Of a stretch of DNA of 64,000 bases, positions 43,897 through 52,081 are shown in pieces (position 1 is the first letter of the stretch; each line of letters opens with the position of its first letter). The DNA lies in assembly GCF_022399565.1 (NCBI RefSeq), contig NZ_JAJTUT010000005.1, forward strand, positions 124,001-188,000. The letters are read 5' to 3'. The translations under genes were made by a program, and so were the position numbers. The DNA comes from Flavobacterium algicola (GTDB lineage Bacteria; Bacteroidota; Bacteroidia; Flavobacteriales; Flavobacteriaceae). Below the pieces are notes generated by a model. That model was not told the origin of the DNA, did not search any database, and was given only the letters and a program-made list of their open reading frames with translations.

Positions 43897-43982
43897 CACA
43901 ACGAATTTCAATTCACAATTGAAAAATCGGGCATATAACTACTAATCTATGTACGACAAAATCGTCGGTATTCGCAATAACT

Positions 43983-44507
43983 ATGTACGAAAAAACATTC
44001 CCTAATAAGCGATTTAAACACACCTTAGAATTTTTACAAAAGCACATCTCTACTTCTGAAACTATTTTCGATTTAGGAGTACCCAATCCATTTTCCAAAA
44101 TTATGGTTGAGAATGGCTACAACGTAAAAAACACAACGGGCGAAGATATTGACAAAGATCAAAATGCTTTACAAACAGAAGCTTATTCTGTCTTTACCGC
44201 CTTTGAGATTTTTGAGCATTTACTTAACCCATATACAGTCTTGCAAAATGTGAAATGTGATAAACTGCTAATTTCAATTCCGTTACGACTTTGGTTTTCA
44301 CCTGCGTACAGAAGCAAAACAGACATGTGGGACAGACATTACCATGAGTTTGAGGATTGGCAATTAGACTGGTTATTAGAGAAAACAGGATGGAAAATTA
44401 CAGCAAGAGAAAAATTTACCCATCCCGTTAAAAAAATTGGTTTCAGACCGTTATTGCGCTATTTCACCCCTAGATATTACATTGTTTATGCAGAAAGGGT
44501 ACGATAA
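43983..44507 (+). CDS. SAM-dependent methyltransferase-like protein
   Basis: 174 residues. It has a short Rossmann-type core: IFDLGVPNPFSKIMVENGY as a diverged motif I, TTGEDIDKDQ, and AYSVFTAFEIFEHLLNPYTVL with motif II-like EIFEHL. It continues KLLISIPLRLWFSPAYRS and YHEFEDWQLDWLLEKTGWKI. It resembles Methyltransf_11/23 proteins, but with the usual GxGxG of motif I replaced by GVPNP, so activity needs proof. It is probably cotranscribed with the GT2 gene 64 bases downstream. The pair may modify an envelope glycan or lipid. Confidence 0.75.
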   Translation: MYEKTFPNKRFKHTLEFLQKHISTSETIFDLGVPNPFSKIMVENGYNVKNTTGEDIDKDQNALQTEAYSVFTAFEIFEHLLNPYTVLQNVKCDKLLISIPLRLWFSPAYRSKTDMWDRHYHEFEDWQLDWLLEKTGWKITAREKFTHPVKKIGFRPLLRYFTPRYYIVYAERVR

Positions 44508-44571
44508 ATTTTCAATTCCTACCACTGCATGTTTATAAACCGATGTTAGATTTTCGACAAAAAAAAATAAA

Positions 44572-45420
44572 ATGAACTACTATTTAGTAATTCCTACACA
44601 TAACGAAGAGGCTTTTATTTCTTTGACATTAAATTCTTTGGTTGCACAAACTTTACCTCCAACAAAAGTCATCGTTGTTAACGACAACTCTACAGACCGC
44701 ACTGCAGAAATAGTAACCTCATACGCTGCAAAATATCCATATATTACACTAGTAAATAAAAAGTCATCGGCAGTACACATGCCAGGTAGCAAAGTAATAC
44801 AAGCTTTTCATGAAGGTGAAAAACATATCGATGATAATTATGATATCTTAGTAAAAATAGATGCTGATTTGATTTTTCCGCTTAACTATTTCGAAACAAT
44901 AATCAATCACTTTAAGTCTGACGACCGCATAGGTATGGCTGGTGGATTTTGCTATATCGATAAGAATGGAGAATTTGTATTAGAAAATCTTACAGACAAA
45001 GATCATATTCGCGGAGCTCTTAAGGCCTATCGAAAAGAAACGTACAAACAAATCGGCGGACTTAAACCAGCGATGGGTTGGGACACGGTTGACGAATTAC
45101 TTTGTAAATTTTACGATTGGAAAGTTGTTACAGATGCTTCTCTAAAAGTAAAACATTTAAAACCTACTGGTGCAAAATACAACAAAACAGCACGTTACAA
45201 GCAAGGAGAAGCATTTTACACGCTAGGTTATGGTTTCTTTATAACTGCCATTGCATCTGCAAAATTGGCGATGATGAAAAGAAAACCTCAACTTTTTATA
45301 GATTACATTACCGGATTTATAAAAGCCAAAGCTGACAAAGTACCTTTGCTCGTTACGCCAGATCAAGCCAAGTTTATTCGTAATTATCGCTTAAAGAAAA
45401 TGAAGGAGAAGCTTTTTTAA
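44572..45420 (+). CDS. Family 2 glycosyltransferase
   Basis: 282 residues, GT-A fold. The N-terminal IPTHNEEAFISLTLNSLVAQTL and VVNDNSTDRTAEIV are the nucleotide-sugar site, KIDADLIFP carries the DxD motif, and the acceptor region GALKAYRKETYKQIGGL plus WDTVDELLCKFYDW holds the catalytic ED-like residues. There is no obvious transmembrane tail, although the C-terminal FFITAIASAKLAMM is moderately hydrophobic. It follows the methyltransferase-like gene and could act on the same glycan. Donor and acceptor unknown. Confidence 0.93.
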   Translation: MNYYLVIPTHNEEAFISLTLNSLVAQTLPPTKVIVVNDNSTDRTAEIVTSYAAKYPYITLVNKKSSAVHMPGSKVIQAFHEGEKHIDDNYDILVKIDADLIFPLNYFETIINHFKSDDRIGMAGGFCYIDKNGEFVLENLTDKDHIRGALKAYRKETYKQIGGLKPAMGWDTVDELLCKFYDWKVVTDASLKVKHLKPTGAKYNKTARYKQGEAFYTLGYGFFITAIASAKLAMMKRKPQLFIDYITGFIKAKADKVPLLVTPDQAKFIRNYRLKKMKEKLF

Positions 45421-45466
45421 GCTAAAAATCATTTTTACTAAGCACAAATCTTTAATTACTTTAGAC

Positions 45467-45474
45467 TAATTTTG
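45467..45474 (+). promoter_or_regulatory. -7 promoter box of mlaE-mlaF
   Basis: TAATTTTG, 24 bases before the mlaE ATG. No spaced -33 TTTG is visible. Confidence 0.55.
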
Positions 45475-45498
45475 TAATTTAGCCCATATTCAAAAATT

Positions 45499-46248
45499 AT
45501 GATGCTCATTCGATATATATCACAGATAGGGAAATATTTCCTTATGCTTAAGGAAATCTTCAACAAGCAAACCAAATGGTCGGTGATGCGAAACCTTATT
45601 TTCAAAGAAATTGACGATTTAATTATTGACTCTCTTGGAATTGTAGCTTTCATCTCTTTCTTTATTGGTGGAGTTGTCGCAATTCAAACTGCATTAAACT
45701 TGACTAATCCTTTAATTCCACAATACTTAATTGGATTTGCTACAAGACAATCTGTTATCCTAGAATTTGCACCTACTTTTATCTCGGTTATTATGGCGGG
45801 AAAAATGGGTTCTTATATTACATCTAGTATTGGAACTATGAGAGTAACAGAGCAGATCGATGCCTTAGAAGTAATGGGTGTGAATTCAGTTAACTATTTA
45901 GTATTCCCAAAAATTATTGCACTTCTATTGTATCCATTTGTAATTGGGATAAGTATGTTCCTTGGTATATTTGGTGGATGGATGGCAAGTGCATATGGCG
46001 GATTCACTACAAGTGAAGCTTTTATAGAAGGCGCTCAAATGGATTTTATTCCTTTCCATATTGCTTACGCTTTTATTAAAACGATAATATTTGCAATGTT
46101 ATTGGCAACTATACCATCATTTCACGGTTACTATATGAAAGGTGGAGCGCTAGAAGTAGGAAAAGCAAGTACGGTAGCCTTTGTATGGACTTCGGTTTGT
46201 ATCATACTATTTAACTACATATTAACCCAAATGCTATTAGGATCATGA
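45499..46248 (+). CDS. mlaE: MlaE-family ABC permease (phospholipid/MCE transport)
   Basis: 249 residues, five to six transmembrane helices. The MlaE/DUF140 domain is recognised by FFIGGVVAIQTALNL, SVILEFAPTFISVIMAGKMGSYITSSIGTMRVTEQIDALEVMGVNS (the most conserved part of the family) and FSMFLGIFGGW-like segments. It is the permease of the transporter that moves phospholipids between membranes with an MCE (MlaD) partner. Overlaps mlaF by four bases (ATGA). No mlaD follows here. A second ATG at 45502 is a possible alternative start. Confidence 0.94.
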   Translation: MMLIRYISQIGKYFLMLKEIFNKQTKWSVMRNLIFKEIDDLIIDSLGIVAFISFFIGGVVAIQTALNLTNPLIPQYLIGFATRQSVILEFAPTFISVIMAGKMGSYITSSIGTMRVTEQIDALEVMGVNSVNYLVFPKIIALLLYPFVIGISMFLGIFGGWMASAYGGFTTSEAFIEGAQMDFIPFHIAYAFIKTIIFAMLLATIPSFHGYYMKGGALEVGKASTVAFVWTSVCIILFNYILTQMLLGS

Positions 46249-47006
46249 TAGAAGTAAAAAACATAGAGAAGTCATTTGGAGAGAATAAAATTTTAAAAGG
46301 TATCTCAACGATATTCGAAACCGGAAAAACAAATCTTATTATAGGGCAAAGTGGTTCTGGAAAAACAGTATTATTGAAAAGTCTTTTGGGTATTCATACA
46401 CCTGAGGCTGGTCAAATATGTTTTGACGGTCGAGTATATTCTGACTTAGAAGATGATGAGAAGCGCGAATTACGTACCGAAATCGGGATGGTATTTCAAG
46501 GTAGTGCCTTATTTGACTCTATGACTGTTGCTGAAAATGTTGGTTTTCCCTTAAAAATGTTCACCAAAGACGATAAAGCAAAAATAGCAGAGAGAGTAGA
46601 ATTTGTATTGAAAAGAGTAAACTTAATTGATGCGCATAAAAAACTCCCTTCTGAAATTTCTGGAGGAATGCAAAAGCGTGTAGCTATAGCCCGAGCCATT
46701 GTTAACCGTCCAAAATACTTATTTTGTGATGAGCCTAATTCTGGACTTGATCCAAATACATCTATTCTTATTGACAACCTCATCAAGGAAATTACTGAGG
46801 AATACGAAATTACTACAGTTATAAACACACACGATATGAACTCGGTTATGGAAATTGGTGATAATATCTTATTCCTAAAAGACGGACTAAAAGAGTGGCA
46901 AGGTAATAAAGAAGAAATATTCTACACCGATAATGAAGCTGTTACAGCATTCGTATATTCCTCAAATTTATTCAAAAAGGTTAGAGAAGCACATCTAAAA
47001 GGATAA
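46245..47006 (+). CDS. mlaF: MlaF-type ABC transporter ATP-binding protein
   Basis: 253 residues. Walker A is IIGQSGSGKTVLLK (about 33-46), Q-loop MVFQGSALFDSMTVAENV as in Ttg2A/MlaF, signature EISGGMQKRVAIARA, Walker B YLFCDEPNSGLDPNTS, H-loop INTHDMNS. It powers the MlaE permease encoded with ATGA overlap upstream. In this family the C-terminus (YSSNLFKKVREAH) contacts a partner. The terminator at 47038 closes the operon, so the MCE protein must be encoded elsewhere. Confidence 0.95.
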   Translation: MIEVKNIEKSFGENKILKGISTIFETGKTNLIIGQSGSGKTVLLKSLLGIHTPEAGQICFDGRVYSDLEDDEKRELRTEIGMVFQGSALFDSMTVAENVGFPLKMFTKDDKAKIAERVEFVLKRVNLIDAHKKLPSEISGGMQKRVAIARAIVNRPKYLFCDEPNSGLDPNTSILIDNLIKEITEEYEITTVINTHDMNSVMEIGDNILFLKDGLKEWQGNKEEIFYTDNEAVTAFVYSSNLFKKVREAHLKG

Positions 47007-47037
47007 TTTAGAATACAATTTGACAAAAAATAGTAAG

Positions 47038-47073
47038 AAGTACAGTACGCATTTGCAACTGTACTTTTTTTTT
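47038..47073 (+). terminator. Terminator of mlaE-mlaF
   Basis: 9-bp stem aagtacagt / actgtactt with an 11-base loop and ten T, 32 bases after the stop. Confidence 0.88.
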
Positions 47074-47110
47074 GTCTTTTTTTTTCGAATGTTTATAAAC
47101 GCTCAAATAC

Positions 47111-48388
47111 TTATTCGAATAATAATTTAATCGATGCGATTACCACTCCAACTAGTCCCCCTACGACTGCACCGTTGAGTCGAATATATTGTAAATCATT
47201 ACCAACTTTATCTTCGATTTGCGCAACTAGCTCTTTGTTGTCAAGCTTAGCAAGACTGTTTCGTACCATACTCCCTATTTCGCCATGATATTCCGTCATT
47301 AAATGCGAAACCGTACCCTTTATCCAATTGTCTATTTTTTGTTGCGTCTCAGGAGAGTTTTCTAAGTCCAGCAGGATAGCATTCAATTTATTGATAACAT
47401 ATTGCATTAATGGTGTATCATCATTTTCCAATTGGTTTGCAAGCGTATTTTTAAAACGCACAAGAAGATTCTGAATTACATCGTCGGTCTCCGCATTCTG
47501 AGTAAAGCCATTTATGAAATTATCAATCATTTTACTGCTGGATTCATCTCCAGAAGTCAACTTACTTGCAAAACCTAGAATCCACTGATCGAATTCTGCA
47601 CGTATTGGATGTTCAGGATTTGATTGGGCTTCGACAATAAATTCATTTGCTTTCTGCAAAAGATCATCTGCAATTAGCTCCAAATCAATTCCGCCTGTAG
47701 TTTCTGCCAAATAAATAGTGAATTTCTTCAACATACTCTTTTTACTATATTCCGCAGTTGCAAATTGCAGTTTGTCTAGTAATAAGTTTCTAGTCTCGGG
47801 ATTTTCAATCGCTTTTGAACTAGCTTGAATCATAAGATCCCATATTTGGTTATGGTCTCCATTTTTAATTGATTTTGCTAGCCATTCTCCTAATACACTT
47901 GCCAAGTTCAGTTCTTTCACCTGATTTAAAAACATCTTCTTTAAGCTCGAACCCAAGTTAGGATTGTCTAATTCGTTGGCGAGTTTTAAAACTATTTTTT
48001 TTATAACTTCTAAAATTCTTTTTTGATTGTCCTCTTTCTTTAGAAACAGAATGACTTTTTCGGATAGATTAATCTCACTCAGTTTCTCAGAAATAACTTC
48101 TGAAGAAAGCCATTTATTGGTTACCAGATCTACAATGCCCTCTGTAAGTTTGTCTCTGTTTTTAGCAATAATGTTGGTATGTTTTTTCACAAAAGGAATC
48201 GGAATTTCACGAAATAAGGCACTCACTGCAAACCAATCAGCAAATCCACCAATCGTTGCCGCTTCAAAACCAGCGATCACAATTTTCCAACCTGGATTTG
48301 AAAGGACTTGAAGACGCGTCAATAACTCAAACAAGACTAAACCTGAGAAAGCAATTATTAATGATAGGGTTCCTAAATTATTTTTCAT
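47111..48388 (-). CDS. DUF445 family membrane protein
   Basis: 425 residues. It has N-terminal hydrophobic helices (LSLIIAFSGLVLFELL, IVIAGFEAATIGGFADWFAV) and a C-terminal helix (GAVVGGLVGVVIASIKLLF). Between them is a long helical region. GFADWFAVSALFREIPIPFVKKHTNII is the DUF445 signature. The central KTLANQLENDD..LDLENSPETQQKIDNWIKG segments are amphipathic. The family has no assigned biochemical role; membrane association is clear. It is a separate minus-strand unit in front of the SprT-like gene. Confidence 0.92.
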   Translation of the reverse strand: MKNNLGTLSLIIAFSGLVLFELLTRLQVLSNPGWKIVIAGFEAATIGGFADWFAVSALFREIPIPFVKKHTNIIAKNRDKLTEGIVDLVTNKWLSSEVISEKLSEINLSEKVILFLKKEDNQKRILEVIKKIVLKLANELDNPNLGSSLKKMFLNQVKELNLASVLGEWLAKSIKNGDHNQIWDLMIQASSKAIENPETRNLLLDKLQFATAEYSKKSMLKKFTIYLAETTGGIDLELIADDLLQKANEFIVEAQSNPEHPIRAEFDQWILGFASKLTSGDESSSKMIDNFINGFTQNAETDDVIQNLLVRFKNTLANQLENDDTPLMQYVINKLNAILLDLENSPETQQKIDNWIKGTVSHLMTEYHGEIGSMVRNSLAKLDNKELVAQIEDKVGNDLQYIRLNGAVVGGLVGVVIASIKLLFE

Positions 48389-48463
48389 TTTTAAAAGATC
48401 TACTTTTTTTTATTATAAAGCAGGAATTATTTAATTATTAGACACAATTTACATCTGAAGAAA

Positions 48464-49066
48464 TTAAGCTTGAATAATTTCAACTTCGGCATTTGGGTTG
48501 AAAAGATATGTTTTGCCAGAACTTATTTCGATACATTCAAAACGCTTGGTCCGAACGGCAATCTTCTTGAAGACCTTACCATTTTTAATTCGGAACACCG
48601 TACCATAGGGTATTTCGAAAACATAATTTACATTGTCTTTTTGTTTATCGAACTGCTTTAAAGCCAAAGATAAAGTTGTATCAGTATCACTACTCGCAGA
48701 TGGGTTTCGAAAATGTCTCGCAAGTAACGGTAATAATTGTTTAGGAAAAATCTCTGGTCGAATGTAGGGTACCATCAACTGTTGAAAAGTATGTTTCCAC
48801 TCATTACCATGCGGCTTAATATTTCGACCAAATTTTTCGAATGCAACCAAGTGAGCGATTTCGTGAATGAGGGTGATCAAAAAACGAAAGGGATTTAAAC
48901 TTCCATTTACGGTGATCTCGTGTTTTCCACTTAATGCCTTCCGGTAATCACCGTGTCGCGTAGCGCGCTCGTTTACAATTTTTAAATGGACACCATGTGT
49001 CACAATCAACTCAAAAACTGGCTTGACTGCAAAATCAGGAATGTATTTGGATAACGTTTCTTCCAA
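48464..49066 (-). CDS. SprT-like zinc metallopeptidase-domain protein
   Basis: 200 residues. The zinc signature HEIAH (68-72) is followed by the HGNEW motif (86-90), the spacing typical of SprT-like domains, which resemble the catalytic core of SPRTN DNA-protein crosslink proteases. The C-terminal part (about 125-200) is beta-rich with YGTVFRIKNGKVFKK. It is 23 bases downstream of the SDR gene on the same strand. No signal peptide. The substrate in bacteria is not established. Confidence 0.9.
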   Translation of the reverse strand: MEETLSKYIPDFAVKPVFELIVTHGVHLKIVNERATRHGDYRKALSGKHEITVNGSLNPFRFLITLIHEIAHLVAFEKFGRNIKPHGNEWKHTFQQLMVPYIRPEIFPKQLLPLLARHFRNPSASSDTDTTLSLALKQFDKQKDNVNYVFEIPYGTVFRIKNGKVFKKIAVRTKRFECIEISSGKTYLFNPNAEVEIIQA

Positions 49067-49089
49067 AATTTATAATATTAAAAAAAGTG

Positions 49090-49767
49090 TTAGGGGTTTG
49101 ACGAAGTAACTTGGATCACTCTTCCGTTAAAGAATTTGTTTCCTGTAAGTGTGAAATCATAAATATAATTAGCAATCTCTTCTGCCGAAACTGGTGCTTG
49201 GTAACCTGGAAAGGCTTCTTCTAACATCTCAGTTTGTACTGCTCCTAAAGCCAATACATTAAATGCTATACCGCGATCTTTATACTCTTCTGCTAATAAT
49301 TCTGAGAGTGTAATTACAGCTCCTTTACTAGAGCTATAAGCTGCTAGTCCTGGGAATTTCAAACTTCCTTGAATTCCACCCATAGAACTTATAGTTACTA
49401 CATGACTCCCTTTTTGAAGAAAAGGCAACGCTATTCTCGTTAAATTGGCTACAGCAAAAACATTTACTTTATAAACGCTCTCAAAATCATTTTGCGATAA
49501 TTCAAGAAATGGTTTGTTGATCAAACTACCTGCATTATGAATAATAGCATCAATTTTGTCCCAGCTATTATTAATAAAATTTGTGACTTTACCCAAATCA
49601 TCCTCCGTCGATAAATCGACAGACAAACAACTTATATTTTTGTGTTCTAATAATATATGCGGCGTTTTTCTAGAAAGGGCTAAAACTTGGTGTCCTGCAT
49701 TAGCAAATTGCAAGGCCAATTCGTAACCAATCCCCCTACTAGTTCCTGTGATAATTATATTCTTCAT
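49090..49767 (-). CDS. Short-chain dehydrogenase/reductase
   Basis: 225 residues, classical SDR. The cofactor loop is TGTSRGIGYELA (7-18), NAG motif in IHNAGSL, catalytic Ser in SSMGG, Tyr and Lys in YSSSKGAV. The short C-terminus IYDFTLTGNKFFNGRVIQV is typical of small SDRs. The substrate is unknown. The SprT-like gene follows after 23 bases. The promoter box at 49772-49779 leaves four bases before ATG, suggesting a leaderless mRNA. Confidence 0.93.
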   Translation of the reverse strand: MKNIIITGTSRGIGYELALQFANAGHQVLALSRKTPHILLEHKNISCLSVDLSTEDDLGKVTNFINNSWDKIDAIIHNAGSLINKPFLELSQNDFESVYKVNVFAVANLTRIALPFLQKGSHVVTISSMGGIQGSLKFPGLAAYSSSKGAVITLSELLAEEYKDRGIAFNVLALGAVQTEMLEEAFPGYQAPVSAEEIANYIYDFTLTGNKFFNGRVIQVTSSNP

Positions 49768-49771
49768 CTAA

Positions 49772-49779
49772 CAAAAATA
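49772..49779 (-). promoter_or_regulatory. -7 promoter box of SDR-SprT unit
   Basis: Minus-strand TATTTTTG, then TTAG and the ATG, the same four-base spacing as at 3170 and 16505. Confidence 0.6.
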
Positions 49780-49828
49780 CACAAAATGATTTAATCTAAA
49801 GTGAATTTATTACCGAGTATCTAAGTCC

Positions 49829-50485
49829 TTATGACACTTTAGCTTTCTTAAAATAATATTTTGTATATACTTTATAAATTTGAAAAATGGCCATTATTAC
49901 AAATAGAGCAGGCAAAATTATTGGGATAATATAATCAGTCAAAAAACTAACTTCTTTTGCTATTTTACCCAAAAAGTAAATAACTAGCAACATTCCGCAA
50001 AAAACGCCAACCATTGTACCGCCTACATAGTAAAACTTAAGACCATTGTTAACTTCAATATATTTTTTATTGATAAAATAAAGATGAAATACCAGCCAAA
50101 ACGGAATCTGCAAGAAGTTTAGACTGTTTAAAAAAGCGCCTACCCAAAAAATGGGCCAGCCATGATAGCTTTCTAAATAGCCACCACCGTGAGCAGGATC
50201 ACCAGTATGATTGTAAAAAATATAAGCAATGATCAAGAAAAAGAAAATTCCAAAAATTTCGATCCATTTCATTAGATTTTTATTCTGCAGCAATTCATTT
50301 ACAAAAATTAATGTGTAATAACATACTATAGCCTGGACTAGTATTATACCCAGAATAAATAAGCAGGCACCCTTAAGCCCTAGTGCACCGTAAACTTCTA
50401 TACCAACAACATTAAGAAAACCAAGAGGAAGGGAACCAAGGAAGCTTATTGCGAAGCCTACCATTATATTTTTTAAAATTTGCAT
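49829..50485 (-). CDS. LysE-family transporter
   Basis: 218 residues, six transmembrane helices. The N-terminal MVGFAISFLGSLPLGFLNVVGIEVYGALGLKGA matches the LysE/RhtB start, in which a GxxPGP-like motif follows the first helix (here GSLPLGF). Further helices are CLFILGIILVQAIVCYYTL, IFGIFFFLIIAYIFY, and YIIPIILPALFVIMAIF. Such proteins export amino acids or related small molecules. No regulator is adjacent. Substrate unknown. Confidence 0.82.
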   Translation of the reverse strand: MQILKNIMVGFAISFLGSLPLGFLNVVGIEVYGALGLKGACLFILGIILVQAIVCYYTLIFVNELLQNKNLMKWIEIFGIFFFLIIAYIFYNHTGDPAHGGGYLESYHGWPIFWVGAFLNSLNFLQIPFWLVFHLYFINKKYIEVNNGLKFYYVGGTMVGVFCGMLLVIYFLGKIAKEVSFLTDYIIPIILPALFVIMAIFQIYKVYTKYYFKKAKVS

Positions 50486-50522
50486 AAATTATTTGTTGAC
50501 TATAGTGGTGCGTGATATAATG

Positions 50523-50530
50523 CAAAGATA
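50523..50530 (-). promoter_or_regulatory. -7 promoter box of LysE-family gene
   Basis: Minus-strand TATCTTTG, 37 bases before the ATG. Fits TAnnTTTG. Confidence 0.62.
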
Positions 50531-50736
50531 TCTCATGCATTGCGACTTTGTTAGTAAGAATTAAAATATATCACAAATCATTATCGTCCTTCTAATTTTC
50601 TACAAATGCACTATTTTCTTTACTTGAGTCATATACGCAAAGAAACAACAATTAGATCTCGCTGATTTAAATAGAATTTTCACTCCTATTAATTATATTC
50701 GAATTAGAATTTGCATTTACAGCATCTTTTATACCA
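50531..50736. other. Intergenic region between LysE-family gene and acyl-CoA dehydrogenase terminator
   Basis: Part of a 306-base gap (50486-50791). AT-rich with no open frame of note; only the promoter box at one end and the terminator at the other are recognisable. Confidence 0.5.
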
Positions 50737-50770
50737 AAAATCCATCTCTACCGATGTAAAGATGGATTTC
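50737..50770 (-). terminator. Terminator of acyl-CoA dehydrogenase gene
   Basis: Stem aaatccatct / agatggattt; the minus-strand read ends in TTTTT. It lies about 22 bases past the gene's stop. Confidence 0.82.
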
Positions 50771-50791
50771 TATTAAACCGACTAGTTTGTA

Positions 50792-51931
50792 TTATGAAAT
50801 AAGTGTTCTTGAAATCACTATTTTTTGAATCTCAGATGTTCCTTCATATATCTGCGTGATTTTTGCATCGCGCATCATGCGTTCTACGTGATATTCTGAG
50901 ACGTAACCATTACCGCCATGTACTTGAACTGCCTCAATCGTAACATCCATAGCCGTTTGCGAAGCAAATAATTTTGCCATAGCACCTGATTGAGTAATAT
51001 CTTGACCTGCATCTTTTTCTACCGCTGCTTTGTAACACAACATTTTGGCAGCCATAATTTGAGTCGCCATATCTGTTAATTTGAAAGCAATAGCTTGGTG
51101 TTTAAAAATTTCTTTACCAAATGCTTTTCGCTCCTGCGAATATTTTAATGCTAGTTCATAAGCACCAGTCGCAATACCTAACGCTTGAGCAGCAATTCCG
51201 ATTCTACCACCATTAAGAACTTCCATGGCAAATTGAAATCCAAAACCATCTACTCCTATTCTATTTTCTTTTGGAACTTTTACATCATTAAACATCAATG
51301 AATGTGTATCTGAACCTCGAATTCCCATTTTCTTTTCTTTCGGACCAATATCAAAACCAGCCCAACCTTTTTCTACAATAAAGGCATTGATTCCTTTGTG
51401 CCCCTTTTCGATATCTGTCTGCGCCATTACCAAGTAGGTCGATGCAGATGATCCGTTTGTAATCCAATTTTTTGTACCATTTAATAAATAATAATCTCCT
51501 TTATCTATTGCAGTCGTTTTTTGTGAAGTAGCATCTGAACCAGCTTCTGGCTCTGATAAGCAAAATGCACCTAAAACTTCCCCTTTGGCAAGAGGAACTA
51601 AATATTTTTGTTTTTGTTCTTCACTACAATATTTTTCCATCCCAGCACAAACTAGTGAATTGTTGACAGACATTATAACGGCTGCAGAGGCGTCTACCTT
51701 TGCCAATTCTACGAGAGCCAACACATATGAAAGATTATCTAAGCCCGCACCTCCATATTCTGGAGCCACAACCATTCCTAAGAATCCGAGTTCGGCTAAC
51801 TTCTTGACCTGCTCAGTAGGAAATTTAGAAAACTCATCTCTTTCTATAACTCCTGGCAGTAATTCTGTTTGAGCAAAATCGCGAGCCGCTTGTTGAATCA
51901 TTAACTGTTCTTCTGATAAATTAAAATCCAT
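50792..51931 (-). CDS. Acyl-CoA dehydrogenase
   Basis: Flavoenzyme of fatty-acid beta-oxidation, 379 residues, the usual length. The N-terminal helical domain starts MDFNLSEEQLMIQQAARDFAQ. The FAD region is GAFCLSEPEAGSDATSQKT, substrate-binding FVEKGW-type and MGIRGSDTHSL, and the C-terminal ALEVHGGNGYVSEYHVERMMRDAK-like segment (EAVQVHGGNGY) precedes the catalytic Glu in QIYEGTSEIQKIVI. It is probably a short-chain (butyryl-CoA-type) enzyme. It is divergent from anmK; the palindrome at 52048 lies in the shared region. Confidence 0.96.
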   Translation of the reverse strand: MDFNLSEEQLMIQQAARDFAQTELLPGVIERDEFSKFPTEQVKKLAELGFLGMVVAPEYGGAGLDNLSYVLALVELAKVDASAAVIMSVNNSLVCAGMEKYCSEEQKQKYLVPLAKGEVLGAFCLSEPEAGSDATSQKTTAIDKGDYYLLNGTKNWITNGSSASTYLVMAQTDIEKGHKGINAFIVEKGWAGFDIGPKEKKMGIRGSDTHSLMFNDVKVPKENRIGVDGFGFQFAMEVLNGGRIGIAAQALGIATGAYELALKYSQERKAFGKEIFKHQAIAFKLTDMATQIMAAKMLCYKAAVEKDAGQDITQSGAMAKLFASQTAMDVTIEAVQVHGGNGYVSEYHVERMMRDAKITQIYEGTSEIQKIVISRTLIS

Positions 51932-52047
51932 ATATTGATATAATTATTGAATGGTACAATGCTTTATAAATAATTTTCAAAGTTTCTAAAATAGAATCCT
52001 TAAATTTACCCTATAGAAAATTACTCTATTTATATGACTTAAACAAC

Positions 52048-52059
52048 TATGCATGCATA
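52048..52059. repeat. TATGCATGCATA palindrome, copy B
   Basis: Second copy of the 12-base palindrome; its 18-base context matches 42572-42589 with one mismatch. It lies between the divergent acyl-CoA dehydrogenase (-) and anmK (+) genes, 22 bases before the anmK ATG. Confidence 0.6.
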
Positions 52060-52081
52060 TAATTTTTAAAACACATTTCAT

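Noticed and set aside
43949..43983. Upstream ATG for the methyltransferase-like gene
   Set aside because: The ATG at 43949 is 34 bases upstream, out of frame with the coding sequence at 43983.
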